The notes under the pieces were generated by a model. The model was not told where the DNA came from, did no database searches, and worked only from the letters and a program-made list of their open reading frames with translations. A DNA stretch of 7,964 bases from a bacterium (GTDB taxonomy: Bacteria > Chloroflexota > Dormibacteria > UBA8260 > Bog-877). Location: contig JAKAVU010000131.1 in NCBI GenBank assembly GCA_021817185.1, positions 1 through 7,964 of the forward strand. The letters are read 5' to 3'. Shown here one piece after another: positions 1-5,644 of this stretch. A program made the position numbers and the translations under genes. Numbering within the stretch: the stretch's first letter is position 1; every line of letters starts with the position of its first letter.

Positions 1-2
1 GA

Positions 3-767
3 GGCAAGTCGGACCCGATCGACGCTGAAGCGGCTGCCAGGGCGGTGCTTGCCGGCGAAGCACACTGTGCGGCCAAAACTGACACTGAAGCGGTGGGAAT
101 GATCAAGGCACTTCGAGTCGCCCGCCGCTCTGCCCTCAAGGCAAGGACCCAGGCGACCAACCAGATGAAGGGACTCTTGGTCTCCGCTCCAGCGCCATTG
201 CGGGAGGAACTGCGGACCCTATCGCTGCCCAAATTGATCATCCACGCAGCCGCATTTCGCCAGGGATCGGTAACCACCTCCACCGCCGCCAATAAGCTGG
301 CTCTCCGCAGCCTGGCCGGCCGCTGTCAGGCCCTGAGCAGCGAGATCGAGGTCCTGGATGATGAGCTGCGCCGACTCACCATCATGGCCGCCCCATCCCT
401 GTGCCAGGTGAAGGGCGTTGGCCCAGACGTAGCTGGCGCGCTTCTGGTAGCCGCTGGCGACAACCCCGCGCGACTGCGTTCTGAGGCGTCCTTTGCCAGC
501 CTTTGTGGAGTCTCTCCTGTCCCAGCCTCATCTGGCAAGACGACCCGTCACCGGCTCAACCGCGGCGGCGATCGTGCCGCCAACAACGCTCTCTGGCGGA
601 TCACCATAGTCCGTCTAGCCACGGATGACCGGACCCAGGCTTACCTGGCACGTCGCACCCAGGAGGGGCACTCCAAGCGAGAGATCATCCGCTGCTTGAA
701 GCGCTACCTGGCTCGAGAGGTGTACCGAGAACTGCTCGCGCCGGCAGCCCTCGCGGTGACTGCATGA
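3..767 (+). CDS. IS110-family transposase, 5' end outside window
   Basis: This is the recombinase of an IS110-family element, which moves DNA using a RuvC-like DEDD domain plus a C-terminal Transposase_20 domain with a catalytic serine. The frame is open to the left edge. The first visible residues read GKSDPIDAEAAARAV, which carries the last two Asp of the DEDD tetrad (codons at 12-14 and 21-23), so the gene starts upstream and the GTG at 45 is not the real start. A helical linker follows, then a helix-hairpin-helix-like VKGVGPDVAGALL (nt ~405-450). Next comes the family signature GVSPVPASSGKTTRHR near nt 507-554, whose SS pair probably contains the nucleophilic Ser, and then an LNRGGDRAANNALW segment. 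The C-terminus looks complete and ends in TGA. Only about 80 bases of noncoding IS sequence follow. That suits the IS110 group, where the bridge RNA lies at the left end, here out of view. The family call is firm; activity cannot be judged. Confidence 0.93.
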   Translation, partial: GKSDPIDAEAAARAVLAGEAHCAAKTDTEAVGMIKALRVARRSALKARTQATNQMKGLLVSAPAPLREELRTLSLPKLIIHAAAFRQGSVTTSTAANKLALRSLAGRCQALSSEIEVLDDELRRLTIMAAPSLCQVKGVGPDVAGALLVAAGDNPARLRSEASFASLCGVSPVPASSGKTTRHRLNRGGDRAANNALWRITIVRLATDDRTQAYLARRTQEGHSKREIIRCLKRYLAREVYRELLAPAALAVTA

Positions 768-850
768 TGGCAACTCCCGGCGCCTCCGCGGCGACGATCC
801 CGTTGCTGCCGCTGATCTCGTCCCTGAGCTTGACAACCTATAGGAGCATC
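768..850 (+). mobile_element. Right end of IS110-family element (approximate)
   Basis: This is noncoding sequence between the transposase stop and the FtsK-like fragment. It contains CTTGACAACCTATAGGAGCATC-like sequence (nt ~829-850), of the kind I associate with the right ends of IS110-family elements in GC-rich bacteria. IS110 elements have no terminal inverted repeats and usually make no target duplication, so the exact boundary cannot be fixed from one end. The ~850 limit is an estimate and could be off by some tens of bases. The left end and the bridge-RNA region lie outside the window. Confidence 0.5.
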
Positions 851-1404
851 CACTGTGAGACAGGCACTCGTGGTGGGGGGGAGGCTCTGCCGGACCACCT
901 GGCGAGCAGCAGCTGGCGGCTCTCCTCCAGGGAGCAGTCCACCACCTGGAACTCCTCCATGGTCTCCTCCTGCCAGATCGCCCTTCCGGGATGCGGCGGC
1001 AGCAGGGCGGCTCTGTCGCTGTCCAGGAGGATGTAGCTGTTCACGGCGGCTCGGACCCAGAAGGCCACGGTGCCCTGGAGATTGGCCTTCAGCTGCCCCG
1101 GCACCGCCTCGGCATCTGGTCTTTGGGTGCAGCAGACGAGGTGGACTCCCACCGACCTCCCCAGCCTGGCGATCTCCCCGGGCCGCCCGCTGGCCGCCTG
1201 CTGGGCGGCGCGGGCGGCCCGGTCGTCGCCTAGGTCGCGGCAGGTGAGCTCCGCCACCTCGTCGACCACTACCAGCAGCCGAGGCCAGCTGGGCGGGCCA
1301 GCCGCCCGCTCCATCGAGGTGGCCTCGCGTACCTCCTTGAATCGACGGCTCACCTCCTGGAGGAGACCGTTTCCCCCATCTACTTCCCTGTTGCTACGCC
1401 TCAT
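838..1404 (-). pseudogene. Truncated FtsK/TraB-like DNA translocase, Walker A missing
   Basis: The 188-residue product matches the C-terminal half of an FtsK/SpoIIIE-type motor, as used by actinobacterial integrative elements to move double-stranded DNA during conjugation. Visible motifs are Walker B LLVVVDEVAEL (residues 43-53), the FtsK-like SVGVHLVCCTQRPDAEAVPG (85-104) and an LLDSDRAALLPPHPGRAIW segment (126-144). The Walker A (GxxGxGKS) half is absent. There is no room for it, because gntR ends at 1601 and the frame upstream of 1404 (open to 1575) shows no such motif. ATG 1404 is chosen because GGAG lies just upstream and residues before it do not resemble the family. The stop TAG (838-840) falls in what looks like IS110 sequence, so the last residues are probably not native. 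I read it as a 5'-deleted remnant that could not hydrolyse ATP alone; a small expressed protein cannot be excluded. Confidence 0.7.
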
Positions 1405-1486
1405 CCCCACTCCGTGATCTCTGAAGCTCCTTTGAGATCTCTCACCCCCTGTGCTAGCCGGTACTCCGGCCCAGGTGGACCGCTCC

Positions 1487-1514
1487 AGAATAGCAGGTCC
1501 GCCAAGGAAGTCAA
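1487..1514 (-). promoter_or_regulatory. Possible promoter upstream of the FtsK fragment
   Basis: Read on the minus strand, TTGACT (1514-1509) and TATTCT (1492-1487) are separated by 16 bases. This is a good match to the sigma-70/SigA consensus in a GC-rich background. It would place a transcript start about 75 bases before ATG 1404. A TGGTCCG heptamer lies at 1530-1524, just upstream of the -35, and equals one half of the palindrome found at the gntR promoter. The promoter is inferred from sequence alone. Confidence 0.4.
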
Positions 1515-1568
1515 GCGGTTGCGCGGACCACTTTCCAAGGCTGCGGGGAGGTGCGTATGAGGAGATCG

Positions 1569-1611
1569 CCCCCACGGCGCCGGGGGTCAGGTAAGGGTTC
1601 TCAGAACCCTT
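1569..1611 (-). terminator. Two hairpins at the end of gntR, possible terminator
   Basis: A perfect inverted repeat has arms AAGGGTTCT (1593-1601) and AGAACCCTT (1603-1611). In the gntR transcript it folds as an 8-bp stem whose 3-base loop is the TGA stop codon itself. A second GC-rich hairpin follows downstream, with CCCCC/GGGGG arms at 1582-1586 and 1569-1573. Neither has a U-tract, so this would be an I-shaped terminator of the type reported in GC-rich Gram-positives, or an mRNA-stabilising structure. The perfect symmetry also allows a protein-binding site. Confidence 0.45.
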
Positions 1612-2392
1612 CGGGCACCCTGGGAAAGACCAGGGCCGTCACGTCGCCTCGCAGGTGGCTTTCGATCACTGCCACCACCTGCTCGTGCTCCCGCATCACC
1701 CGGTACAGCTGTAGCACTGGCACCCCGTCCGGCAGCGCCAGCAGCGCCTTCAGGTGAGGGATGGGCATGGATGCCTCCACCACGTCCTCTCCATCGTCCC
1801 CGGGCAGCCCCTTGAGTTTGAGGAGGTCCGGCAGCCAGAATTCGCTCAGCTCCTCCTCGCGGATCCCGGCCTTGTCCTCCGCATCTGGGTGCAGCCAAAC
1901 CCGGGCCAGGATTGGCGCCCCGGTGACATCGATCCCGGTCCCCTCCTGGACCAGCACCACCGTGCCCGGGGCCAGCTGGAGCAGCTCCGCCACCCACGGG
2001 GTGACCGGAATCCTCCGGGTGAGGTTTCTCACGAGCCCCTGGATCTTGAGGGCCCGCTCGGAGGACAGCTCAGCATCCGGCTCCTCCACCGACCCCGCCC
2101 GTGGGCGGGCGGTGCCCACCGCCCTGGCCTCCACCCGCCGGCGCTCGGCCTTGGGATCCCGGACGAAGCTCCCCGAGCCGTGCTCGGACTCCACCCTCCC
2201 CTCCTGCTTCAGCACCCCCAGGGCGCTGCGCACCGTGGCCCGGGTGACGTGATACCGGGCCATGAGCTTGCGCTCCGACGGGAAGGCCACCCCGGGGGGC
2301 AGCCGGCCCTCCTCAATCTCCCGCCGGAGGGCAGCCGCCAGCTGCTGGTACAGCGGCTCGGAGCTGTCTCGGTCCAGGGAGTACCTCGCCAC
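1601..2392 (-). CDS. GntR-family (HutC subfamily) repressor with UTRA domain
   Basis: This 263-residue transcription factor has a GntR winged-helix domain at residues ~11-78: PLYQQLAAALRREIEEGRLP, then FPSERKLMARYHVTRATVRS forming the recognition region, then GRVESEHGSGSFV. A UTRA effector domain follows at ~125-258, with APGTVVLVQEGTG, VEASMPIPHLKALLALPDG, PVLQLYR and a VIESHLRGD strand. The length is normal for the family. GTG 2392 is chosen because the protein aligns from its N-terminus and a TAAGCT box lies 6 bases upstream, suggesting a leaderless mRNA; no Shine-Dalgarno is visible. In pSAM2-type elements a GntR protein (KorSA) represses transfer and replication genes, and this gene sits between an FtsK fragment and an integrase, so a similar role is inferred. 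Its ligand is unknown. Autoregulation is suggested by the palindrome in its promoter. Confidence 0.9.
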   Translation of the reverse strand: MARYSLDRDSSEPLYQQLAAALRREIEEGRLPPGVAFPSERKLMARYHVTRATVRSALGVLKQEGRVESEHGSGSFVRDPKAERRRVEARAVGTARPRAGSVEEPDAELSSERALKIQGLVRNLTRRIPVTPWVAELLQLAPGTVVLVQEGTGIDVTGAPILARVWLHPDAEDKAGIREEELSEFWLPDLLKLKGLPGDDGEDVVEASMPIPHLKALLALPDGVPVLQLYRVMREHEQVVAVIESHLRGDVTALVFPRVPEGF

Positions 2393-2398
2393 AGGTGC

Positions 2399-2427
2399 AG
2401 CTTATCTGGTCCGGACCAGCGCGGCAA
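2399..2427 (-). promoter_or_regulatory. Promoter of the GntR gene, probably leaderless
   Basis: On the minus strand TTGCCG (2427-2422) and TAAGCT (2404-2399) are 17 bases apart. TAAGCT-N6-GTG fits the TAnnnT-N6/7-start pattern of leaderless actinobacterial genes, placing transcription start at the GTG of 2392. The palindrome at 2406-2419 fills the spacer, so a protein bound there would block RNA polymerase. Confidence 0.5.
2406..2419. promoter_or_regulatory. Perfect 14-bp palindrome, likely GntR operator
   Basis: CTGGTCCGGACCAG is a perfect palindrome. Its TGGTC....GACCA halves match the pattern of HutC-subfamily operators; the DasR/NagR-type site is TGGTCTAGACCA, differing here only in the two central base pairs. 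It lies 14 bases upstream of the GTG of a HutC-type regulator and between that gene's -35 and -10. Negative autoregulation is the natural inference. Confidence 0.65.
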
Positions 2428-2636
2428 GGACTCCGCACGCCGGAGCCCGGTGGACTTGGAAAGCTGTGCCACCCTGTTGGAGTAGAACTTCGAGTTCGAC
2501 GAGCAGTGGCCCCCAGGCCGTCGGGGCGTTCCACTGCGAGTTCGGTCGTGCCCTCGCCGCCGCGGCGCCCCTTGGACCGTGTGCCGGACAACTTAGGGAC
2601 AGCAGGGCAACTCACCCCCTGTCGTACACTGAGGAC
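2428..2636. other. Intergenic region between gntR and the divergent cassette
   Basis: No gene is supported here: the plus frame that stays open from 2262 into the cassette covers the antisense of gntR and does not resemble protein until 2637. CGAGTTCG occurs twice in direct orientation (2491-2498 and 2537-2544). A small inverted repeat, CAGGG (2603-2607) and CCCTG (2617-2621), sits just before the cassette -10 box. These could be secondary regulatory sites, but the evidence is weak. Confidence 0.3.
2625..2636 (+). promoter_or_regulatory. Likely -10 box for a leaderless cassette transcript
   Basis: TACACT (2625-2630) is followed by six bases and then the GTG at 2637, the same TAnnnT-N6-GTG arrangement as the divergent gntR start. 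No clear -35 hexamer is seen; the bases 17 upstream are GC-rich. GAGG at 2631-2634 is too close to the GTG to act as a ribosome binding site, which favours a leaderless reading. Confidence 0.4.
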
Positions 2637-3524
2637 GTGATCCTGGGCACCATAGGGAGCGAGCCCGATCTCCGAAGGGGTCCTTTCTTCGAGCGACCGC
2701 CCGTCGCCGAGGTGGCGATGGCAGTGTACTTTTCGCCACGGTTGGTCGTGCCCGTGGCGGAGCTTGCTGGCCTCTGGCAGAAGTGGAAGGACAGTTACCC
2801 GCTCGCCGAGGACAAGCCTCCTCTCCCTCCGCTCCCGCCTCCGGGCTTACAGCTCTCAGGGGGCCAGTCTTGGGCGCTCCAGCTAGGGCCTGCGACCCCG
2901 AACTTGCGGATGTGGTTTTTGTCCCGAACGCGAGATCGTGTGATTCAGCTTCAGTCGGATCGACTAGTTCTCAACTGGAGACGGACAGCCGACGATCAGT
3001 CGTATCCGCGGTATGCGGCCCTGGTGCCGGACTTCCGGAGCCTTCTTGCTGACATCATCGAGTTGTGCCGGGCCCTCGAACAGCCAGTTCCACTGTGTAG
3101 CCAGGTCGAACTGACGTACATCAACCCCATCCCCCTCTCCTCCCTGCCGGAGCCAGCCGGGCTTGAGCAGCTTTTCTCGCCATGGGCGGGCAGAACCACC
3201 GATGGGTTCCTGCCGGCTCCGACGTCCATTCAGTTGCAGGCCCAGTACCCCATGATTCCACCACTCAGTCAGGAGCCGGTGGGGAGTCTTCACGTATTAG
3301 CAGCTCGCGGCGCTGTACAGCGAATCGCCGAATCTTCTCCGGAGGACGGCTACCTGCTGCAGTTGTTCGCTCGTGGCGCGCCGCCCGATCAGAGCGCGGA
3401 CGGGGCGCAGGCCGTTCTGGACTTGGCCCACTGGTTGATCGTGAACGGTTTCAGATCGATCACCACTCCACAGATGCATTCTCACTGGGGACTAAGAAGT
3501 GAAGAGGTAGCACCCGATGAGTAG
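2637..3524 (+). CDS. TIGR04255-family protein (function unknown)
   Basis: This 295-residue protein belongs to the sporadically distributed TIGR04255 family, for which no biochemical activity is established to my knowledge. Family landmarks are PFFERPPVAEVAMAVYF near the start (16-32), RMWFLSRTRDRVIQLQSDR (91-109) followed by LVLNWRR (110-116), SYPRYAALVPDFRSLL (122-137), SQVELTYINPI (155-165), and a C-terminal WLIVNGFRSITTPQMHSHWG (266-285). It has no signal peptide or membrane segment, so it is probably cytoplasmic. The open frame extends upstream to 2262, but that part is antisense to gntR. GTG 2637 is chosen because conserved residues begin shortly after it and a TACACT box precedes it by 6 bases. 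Its end overlaps the next start by 8 bases, implying one transcript and coupled translation. A proline-rich loop (PPLPPLPPPG, 61-70) is notable. Confidence 0.85.
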   Translation: MILGTIGSEPDLRRGPFFERPPVAEVAMAVYFSPRLVVPVAELAGLWQKWKDSYPLAEDKPPLPPLPPPGLQLSGGQSWALQLGPATPNLRMWFLSRTRDRVIQLQSDRLVLNWRRTADDQSYPRYAALVPDFRSLLADIIELCRALEQPVPLCSQVELTYINPIPLSSLPEPAGLEQLFSPWAGRTTDGFLPAPTSIQLQAQYPMIPPLSQEPVGSLHVLAARGAVQRIAESSPEDGYLLQLFARGAPPDQSADGAQAVLDLAHWLIVNGFRSITTPQMHSHWGLRSEEVAPDE

Positions 3525-3987
3525 TTACGCTGTCTCCCCCACGATGGGATGGTCGCCCAGCGCAACCATGAGTCCGACGCGGCCGGTCGGGTTGGACCGT
3601 CCCGGAACGGAAGCAGACCCTGGAGCCTTGGCGGTGCCAACTCTTGCCGACACCTGGTTCCTAGCCGTGCAGTCGTTGCGGAGCCTCGGGCGCGGCTGGA
3701 ACTCTTATGATGCTCTCCCTGTCAGCGAGGTCTCGATACACAGGGCCACAGACTTCGTCCTGGACTGGGGTGTGACCCTCCCGGCGCCCACGGTGGTGCC
3801 TACAGCACCGGGAGGCGTCGAGTTCGTTTGGGGTGGCGACCATGATGAGGTGGAGCTTGAGTTCCTCCCGGATGGCTCCGTCGGAATCCTGATCGATGTA
3901 AACGGGGAGATTCGAGAGATGGATCTGCAGTCGCTCGACGATCCCAGAGTCGCCGAGATTTGGCCGCTGGTGGCTAACCTGGGTTGA
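3517..3987 (+). CDS. Cassette gene 2, small conserved protein of unknown function
   Basis: The 156-residue product has a disordered-looking, Ser/Pro/Thr-rich N-terminus (1-40). A helical segment LADTWFLAVQSLRSLGRGWN follows (43-62). It leads into a recognisable pattern, GRGWNSYDALPVSEVSIHRA then LPAPTVVPTAPGGVEFVWG (88-106), then alternating acidic beta strands EVELEFLPDGSVGILID (111-127). I have seen this layout (W-x-SY/GY-A-PIS, P-x-VVPT-x-GG-V-x-x-W, a strand with PDGSV) in uncharacterised small bacterial proteins but know no function. ATG 3517 overlaps the end of the upstream gene by 8 bases, and a GAGG lies 9 bases upstream. The next gene starts 3 bases after its stop. It is soluble, with no membrane segment or catalytic motif visible. 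It is most likely a partner of its neighbours, perhaps in a complex. Confidence 0.8.
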   Translation: MSSYAVSPTMGWSPSATMSPTRPVGLDRPGTEADPGALAVPTLADTWFLAVQSLRSLGRGWNSYDALPVSEVSIHRATDFVLDWGVTLPAPTVVPTAPGGVEFVWGGDHDEVELEFLPDGSVGILIDVNGEIREMDLQSLDDPRVAEIWPLVANLG

Positions 3988-3990
3988 TCA

Positions 3991-4410
3991 GTGGGAGGCG
4001 GGAGTGCCGATCTGCCGCCTGACGAGCTGCCTCCAGACCAGGTTGTTTGGCGCCGCATTGCGCCGCCGTTCTTCCCCAAGTCCCTTGCTGAGACGAGGCC
4101 GCAAAGTGCCGCATTCCAGGACAGCAGTGTTGACGGATCTATGTCTGTCATCTTGGCCCGATCAGGCCGCGACCCGATTGAGGTGCTCGCGCACTATGAC
4201 GGGTATGGCCTGGTCGCACTGGACATCGCAGAGTTGTCGGAACTCGAACAGCAAGTCATTCGTGATCCTGTCCCCGAGGAGCCCGATCACGCCCTCGTGG
4301 TCGGCAAGAAGACGAGACCTACCCGACGCCAGATGGCTGCGCTGTGTCGCTGGGTGATCCGACCGCCAGGCGTTATCGGGGGACAGCCGTCCGGCCCGGT
4401 AGCTCAGTGA
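3991..4410 (+). CDS. Cassette gene 3, small conserved protein of unknown function
   Basis: The 139-residue product carries LPPDQVVWRRI near the start (13-23), then SAAFQDSSVDGSMSVILA (39-56), GYGLVALDIAELSELEQQVI (71-90) and a RDPVPEEPDHALVVGKK block (91-107), ending in a helix with RQMAALCRWVI. This order (WRRI, then SAAF...SV, then dP...dHA-v-G) recurs in unnamed bacterial proteins, but no activity is known to me. It has no signal peptide or membrane segment. GTG 3991 follows the previous stop by three bases. There is no strong ribosome binding site, so translation probably depends on the upstream gene. The stop TGA overlaps an ATG (TGATG, 4408-4412), which would start a further coupled frame; see the entry at 4410. 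Confidence 0.75.
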   Translation: MGGGSADLPPDELPPDQVVWRRIAPPFFPKSLAETRPQSAAFQDSSVDGSMSVILARSGRDPIEVLAHYDGYGLVALDIAELSELEQQVIRDPVPEEPDHALVVGKKTRPTRRQMAALCRWVIRPPGVIGGQPSGPVAQ

Positions 4411-4718
4411 TGGCGCCCGCGCTACTCACACTCCATACGTGCGCAAGGGACACGCTTCCGGGTTGACCACGGGCGCGAGTTCCTCCGGTCTCAAGTGCTG
4501 CCCTGATGTCCCCATGGGAGCCTCCGATCTATATCGCGACTCTGGATGGGCGCCGTCGGCGCGACGTGATCCGCGATGGGCAACCCGACTCGGACCCTTT
4601 CCACTAGGTCCTCCGAGAGCATGGCGTCGCGCTGTTGCCATCTCCCGCCGTCGTAAGTTGCCGATCCGGCGCTACTGCCTACCGAGACCCGAGGAGAGCT
4701 CTAGCCACGGCTTCGTAG
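4410..4718 (+). pseudogene. Possible decayed fourth cassette gene
   Basis: An ATG at 4410 overlaps the stop of the preceding gene (TGATG), a classic coupling junction. In that frame translation runs 18 codons to TGA (4464-4466). It then reads on in the same frame through an ATG at 4506, a segment PPIYIATLDGRRRRDVIRDG (nt ~4521-4580) and TAG (4605-4607). The remainder reads VLREHGVALLPSPAVV followed by SGATAYRDPRRALA, ending at 4716-4718 inside the integrase 3' end. The text on both sides of the TAG looks protein-like and hydrophobic/charged residues are well ordered. This is consistent with a short gene killed by nonsense changes. I do not recognise a family, and chance readthrough in GC-rich DNA remains possible. 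The first section (4413-4505) is the least protein-like. Confidence 0.3.
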
Positions 4719-5644
4719 GCGTCGTCGTGGCTGAGGTGAGCGTAGTGCTCGGCAATCACCTTCTCGGAGGCCCCGGCGATCGCTGCCAGCTGGATGGGAT
4801 TCATCCCCTTCCGCAGCATCTCCGTCATCCAGGAGTGCCGCAGCAGGTGTGGATGGACTGCCTTGCCCAGCTGCGCCTCCCGAGCCACAGCGCTCACCAT
4901 CTGGGCGACCCCCGACTCGGTCAGGGGTCCGTACTCTCCGCCAGACCCCCGCCTGCTCGAGGTGAACAGACGGGTGCCTTCCCGATCCCCACCTTGAGCC
5001 CGGCCGAGGCGGTCCAGCCTACGAGCCAGGTCCGGGAGCACCGGAACCAGTCGCTCTCGGTCCCCCTTGCCGTGGACCCTCAGGTAGCTGCGGTTGGCCG
5101 TCCTCCGGATGTCCCCGGCGCTGAGGCCGGTGAGCTCCGAGAGCCGAAGGCCACAGTCGGCGAAGAGGCGGATGATCACCTTGTCGCGCTCGGTCCGCGC
5201 CGCGTCCTCGAGCCGATCGATCTCATGTCGGCTGAGGACCTCCTTCTCCCGGCGGGGCTGTTTGGGAAGCTGCGGCCGTCCGGTCACGGGCTCGCCGATA
5301 CTCTCCGCCCAGTGAAGCATCTGCCGCACCGGCCGCACGTAGCTGTGGACGCTGGCCTTCGAGAGGGGGCGGCCCCGCTCGCTCTGGCGCGACAGAAGGT
5401 CGGTTGTGAACCGGTCCAGCACCAGCTGGCTCAGGTCCGCAGTGGTACGTATGCCTTCCCGCTTGCACCACGGGAGAAACACCCGCTCCAAGGCGAAGCC
5501 GTAGGCATTGTCCAGCGTCCTGGCCGATAGTCCGCGAGCACGGCAGGAGGTGAGGTAGTCGGACACCAGAGAGTCGACCTGGGCCAGGTTCACTGCCGCC
5601 GCCATCTTTGGCCGGCTGCCAACTGCTCGCTCGACCGGAGCCAT
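4679..5644 (-). CDS. int: Tyrosine recombinase/integrase
   Basis: This 321-residue tyrosine recombinase would integrate and excise the element at tRNA-Gly. An N-terminal SAM-like core-binding domain covers residues ~20-115 (VDSLVSDYLTSCRARGLSAR onward). The catalytic domain runs from ~134. It has Arg I in CGLRLSELTGL (R167), Lys in the beta-hairpin VHGKGDRERLVPV (K193), HPHLLRHSW with H266-x-x-R269, and nucleophile Y301 in AEHYAHL. The His/Trp normally nine residues before the Tyr is Ala here (A292, in AIAGASEK). ATG 5644 is chosen because TATCCT lies 7 bases upstream, a leaderless pattern. ATG 5692 (16 residues longer) and ATG 5605 remain possible. The gene is codirectional with the tRNA upstream and convergent with the cassette. 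The family is certain; the exact start is not. Confidence 0.93.
   Translation of the reverse strand: MAPVERAVGSRPKMAAAVNLAQVDSLVSDYLTSCRARGLSARTLDNAYGFALERVFLPWCKREGIRTTADLSQLVLDRFTTDLLSRQSERGRPLSKASVHSYVRPVRQMLHWAESIGEPVTGRPQLPKQPRREKEVLSRHEIDRLEDAARTERDKVIIRLFADCGLRLSELTGLSAGDIRRTANRSYLRVHGKGDRERLVPVLPDLARRLDRLGRAQGGDREGTRLFTSSRRGSGGEYGPLTESGVAQMVSAVAREAQLGKAVHPHLLRHSWMTEMLRKGMNPIQLAAIAGASEKVIAEHYAHLSHDDAYEAVARALLGSR

Noticed and set aside
830..844. TTGACA and TATAGG near the IS right end as an outward promoter
   Set aside because: The two hexamers are only 3 bases apart, so they cannot form one sigma-70 promoter; they are better read as part of the IS end sequence.
1404..1575. N-terminal 57 residues of the FtsK-like frame from 1575
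   Set aside because: No Walker A or family similarity is visible, and the region contains a promoter-like pair and the gntR 3' hairpin. The frame is probably open by chance.
1754..2485. Plus-strand open frames opposite the GntR gene
   Set aside because: Shadow frames of a clear GntR/UTRA protein; Pro/Leu/Gly-rich and without motifs.
2262..2636. N-terminal extension of the TIGR04255 gene to an upstream ATG at 2262
   Set aside because: This part is antisense to gntR and its promoter, and its translation is Ser/Arg-rich without family resemblance. Conserved residues start only after the GTG at 2637.
4441..4506. Plus frame 4411-4506 containing VDHGREFL as a transposase (rve) relic
   Set aside because: The short string resembles the DHGREF motif of DDE transposases, but nothing following it fits that family, so it is probably chance.
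4550..4562. GCGCCGTCGGCGC inverted repeat as a terminator between cassette and integrase
   Set aside because: The arms close on a single base, there is no U-tract, and it falls within the possible decayed frame. It is not a convincing terminator.
4439..5530. Long plus-strand open frame of 363 codons
   Set aside because: It lies antisense to the integrase, whose catalytic motifs are all present; the plus translation shows no family pattern and is a GC-rich shadow frame.
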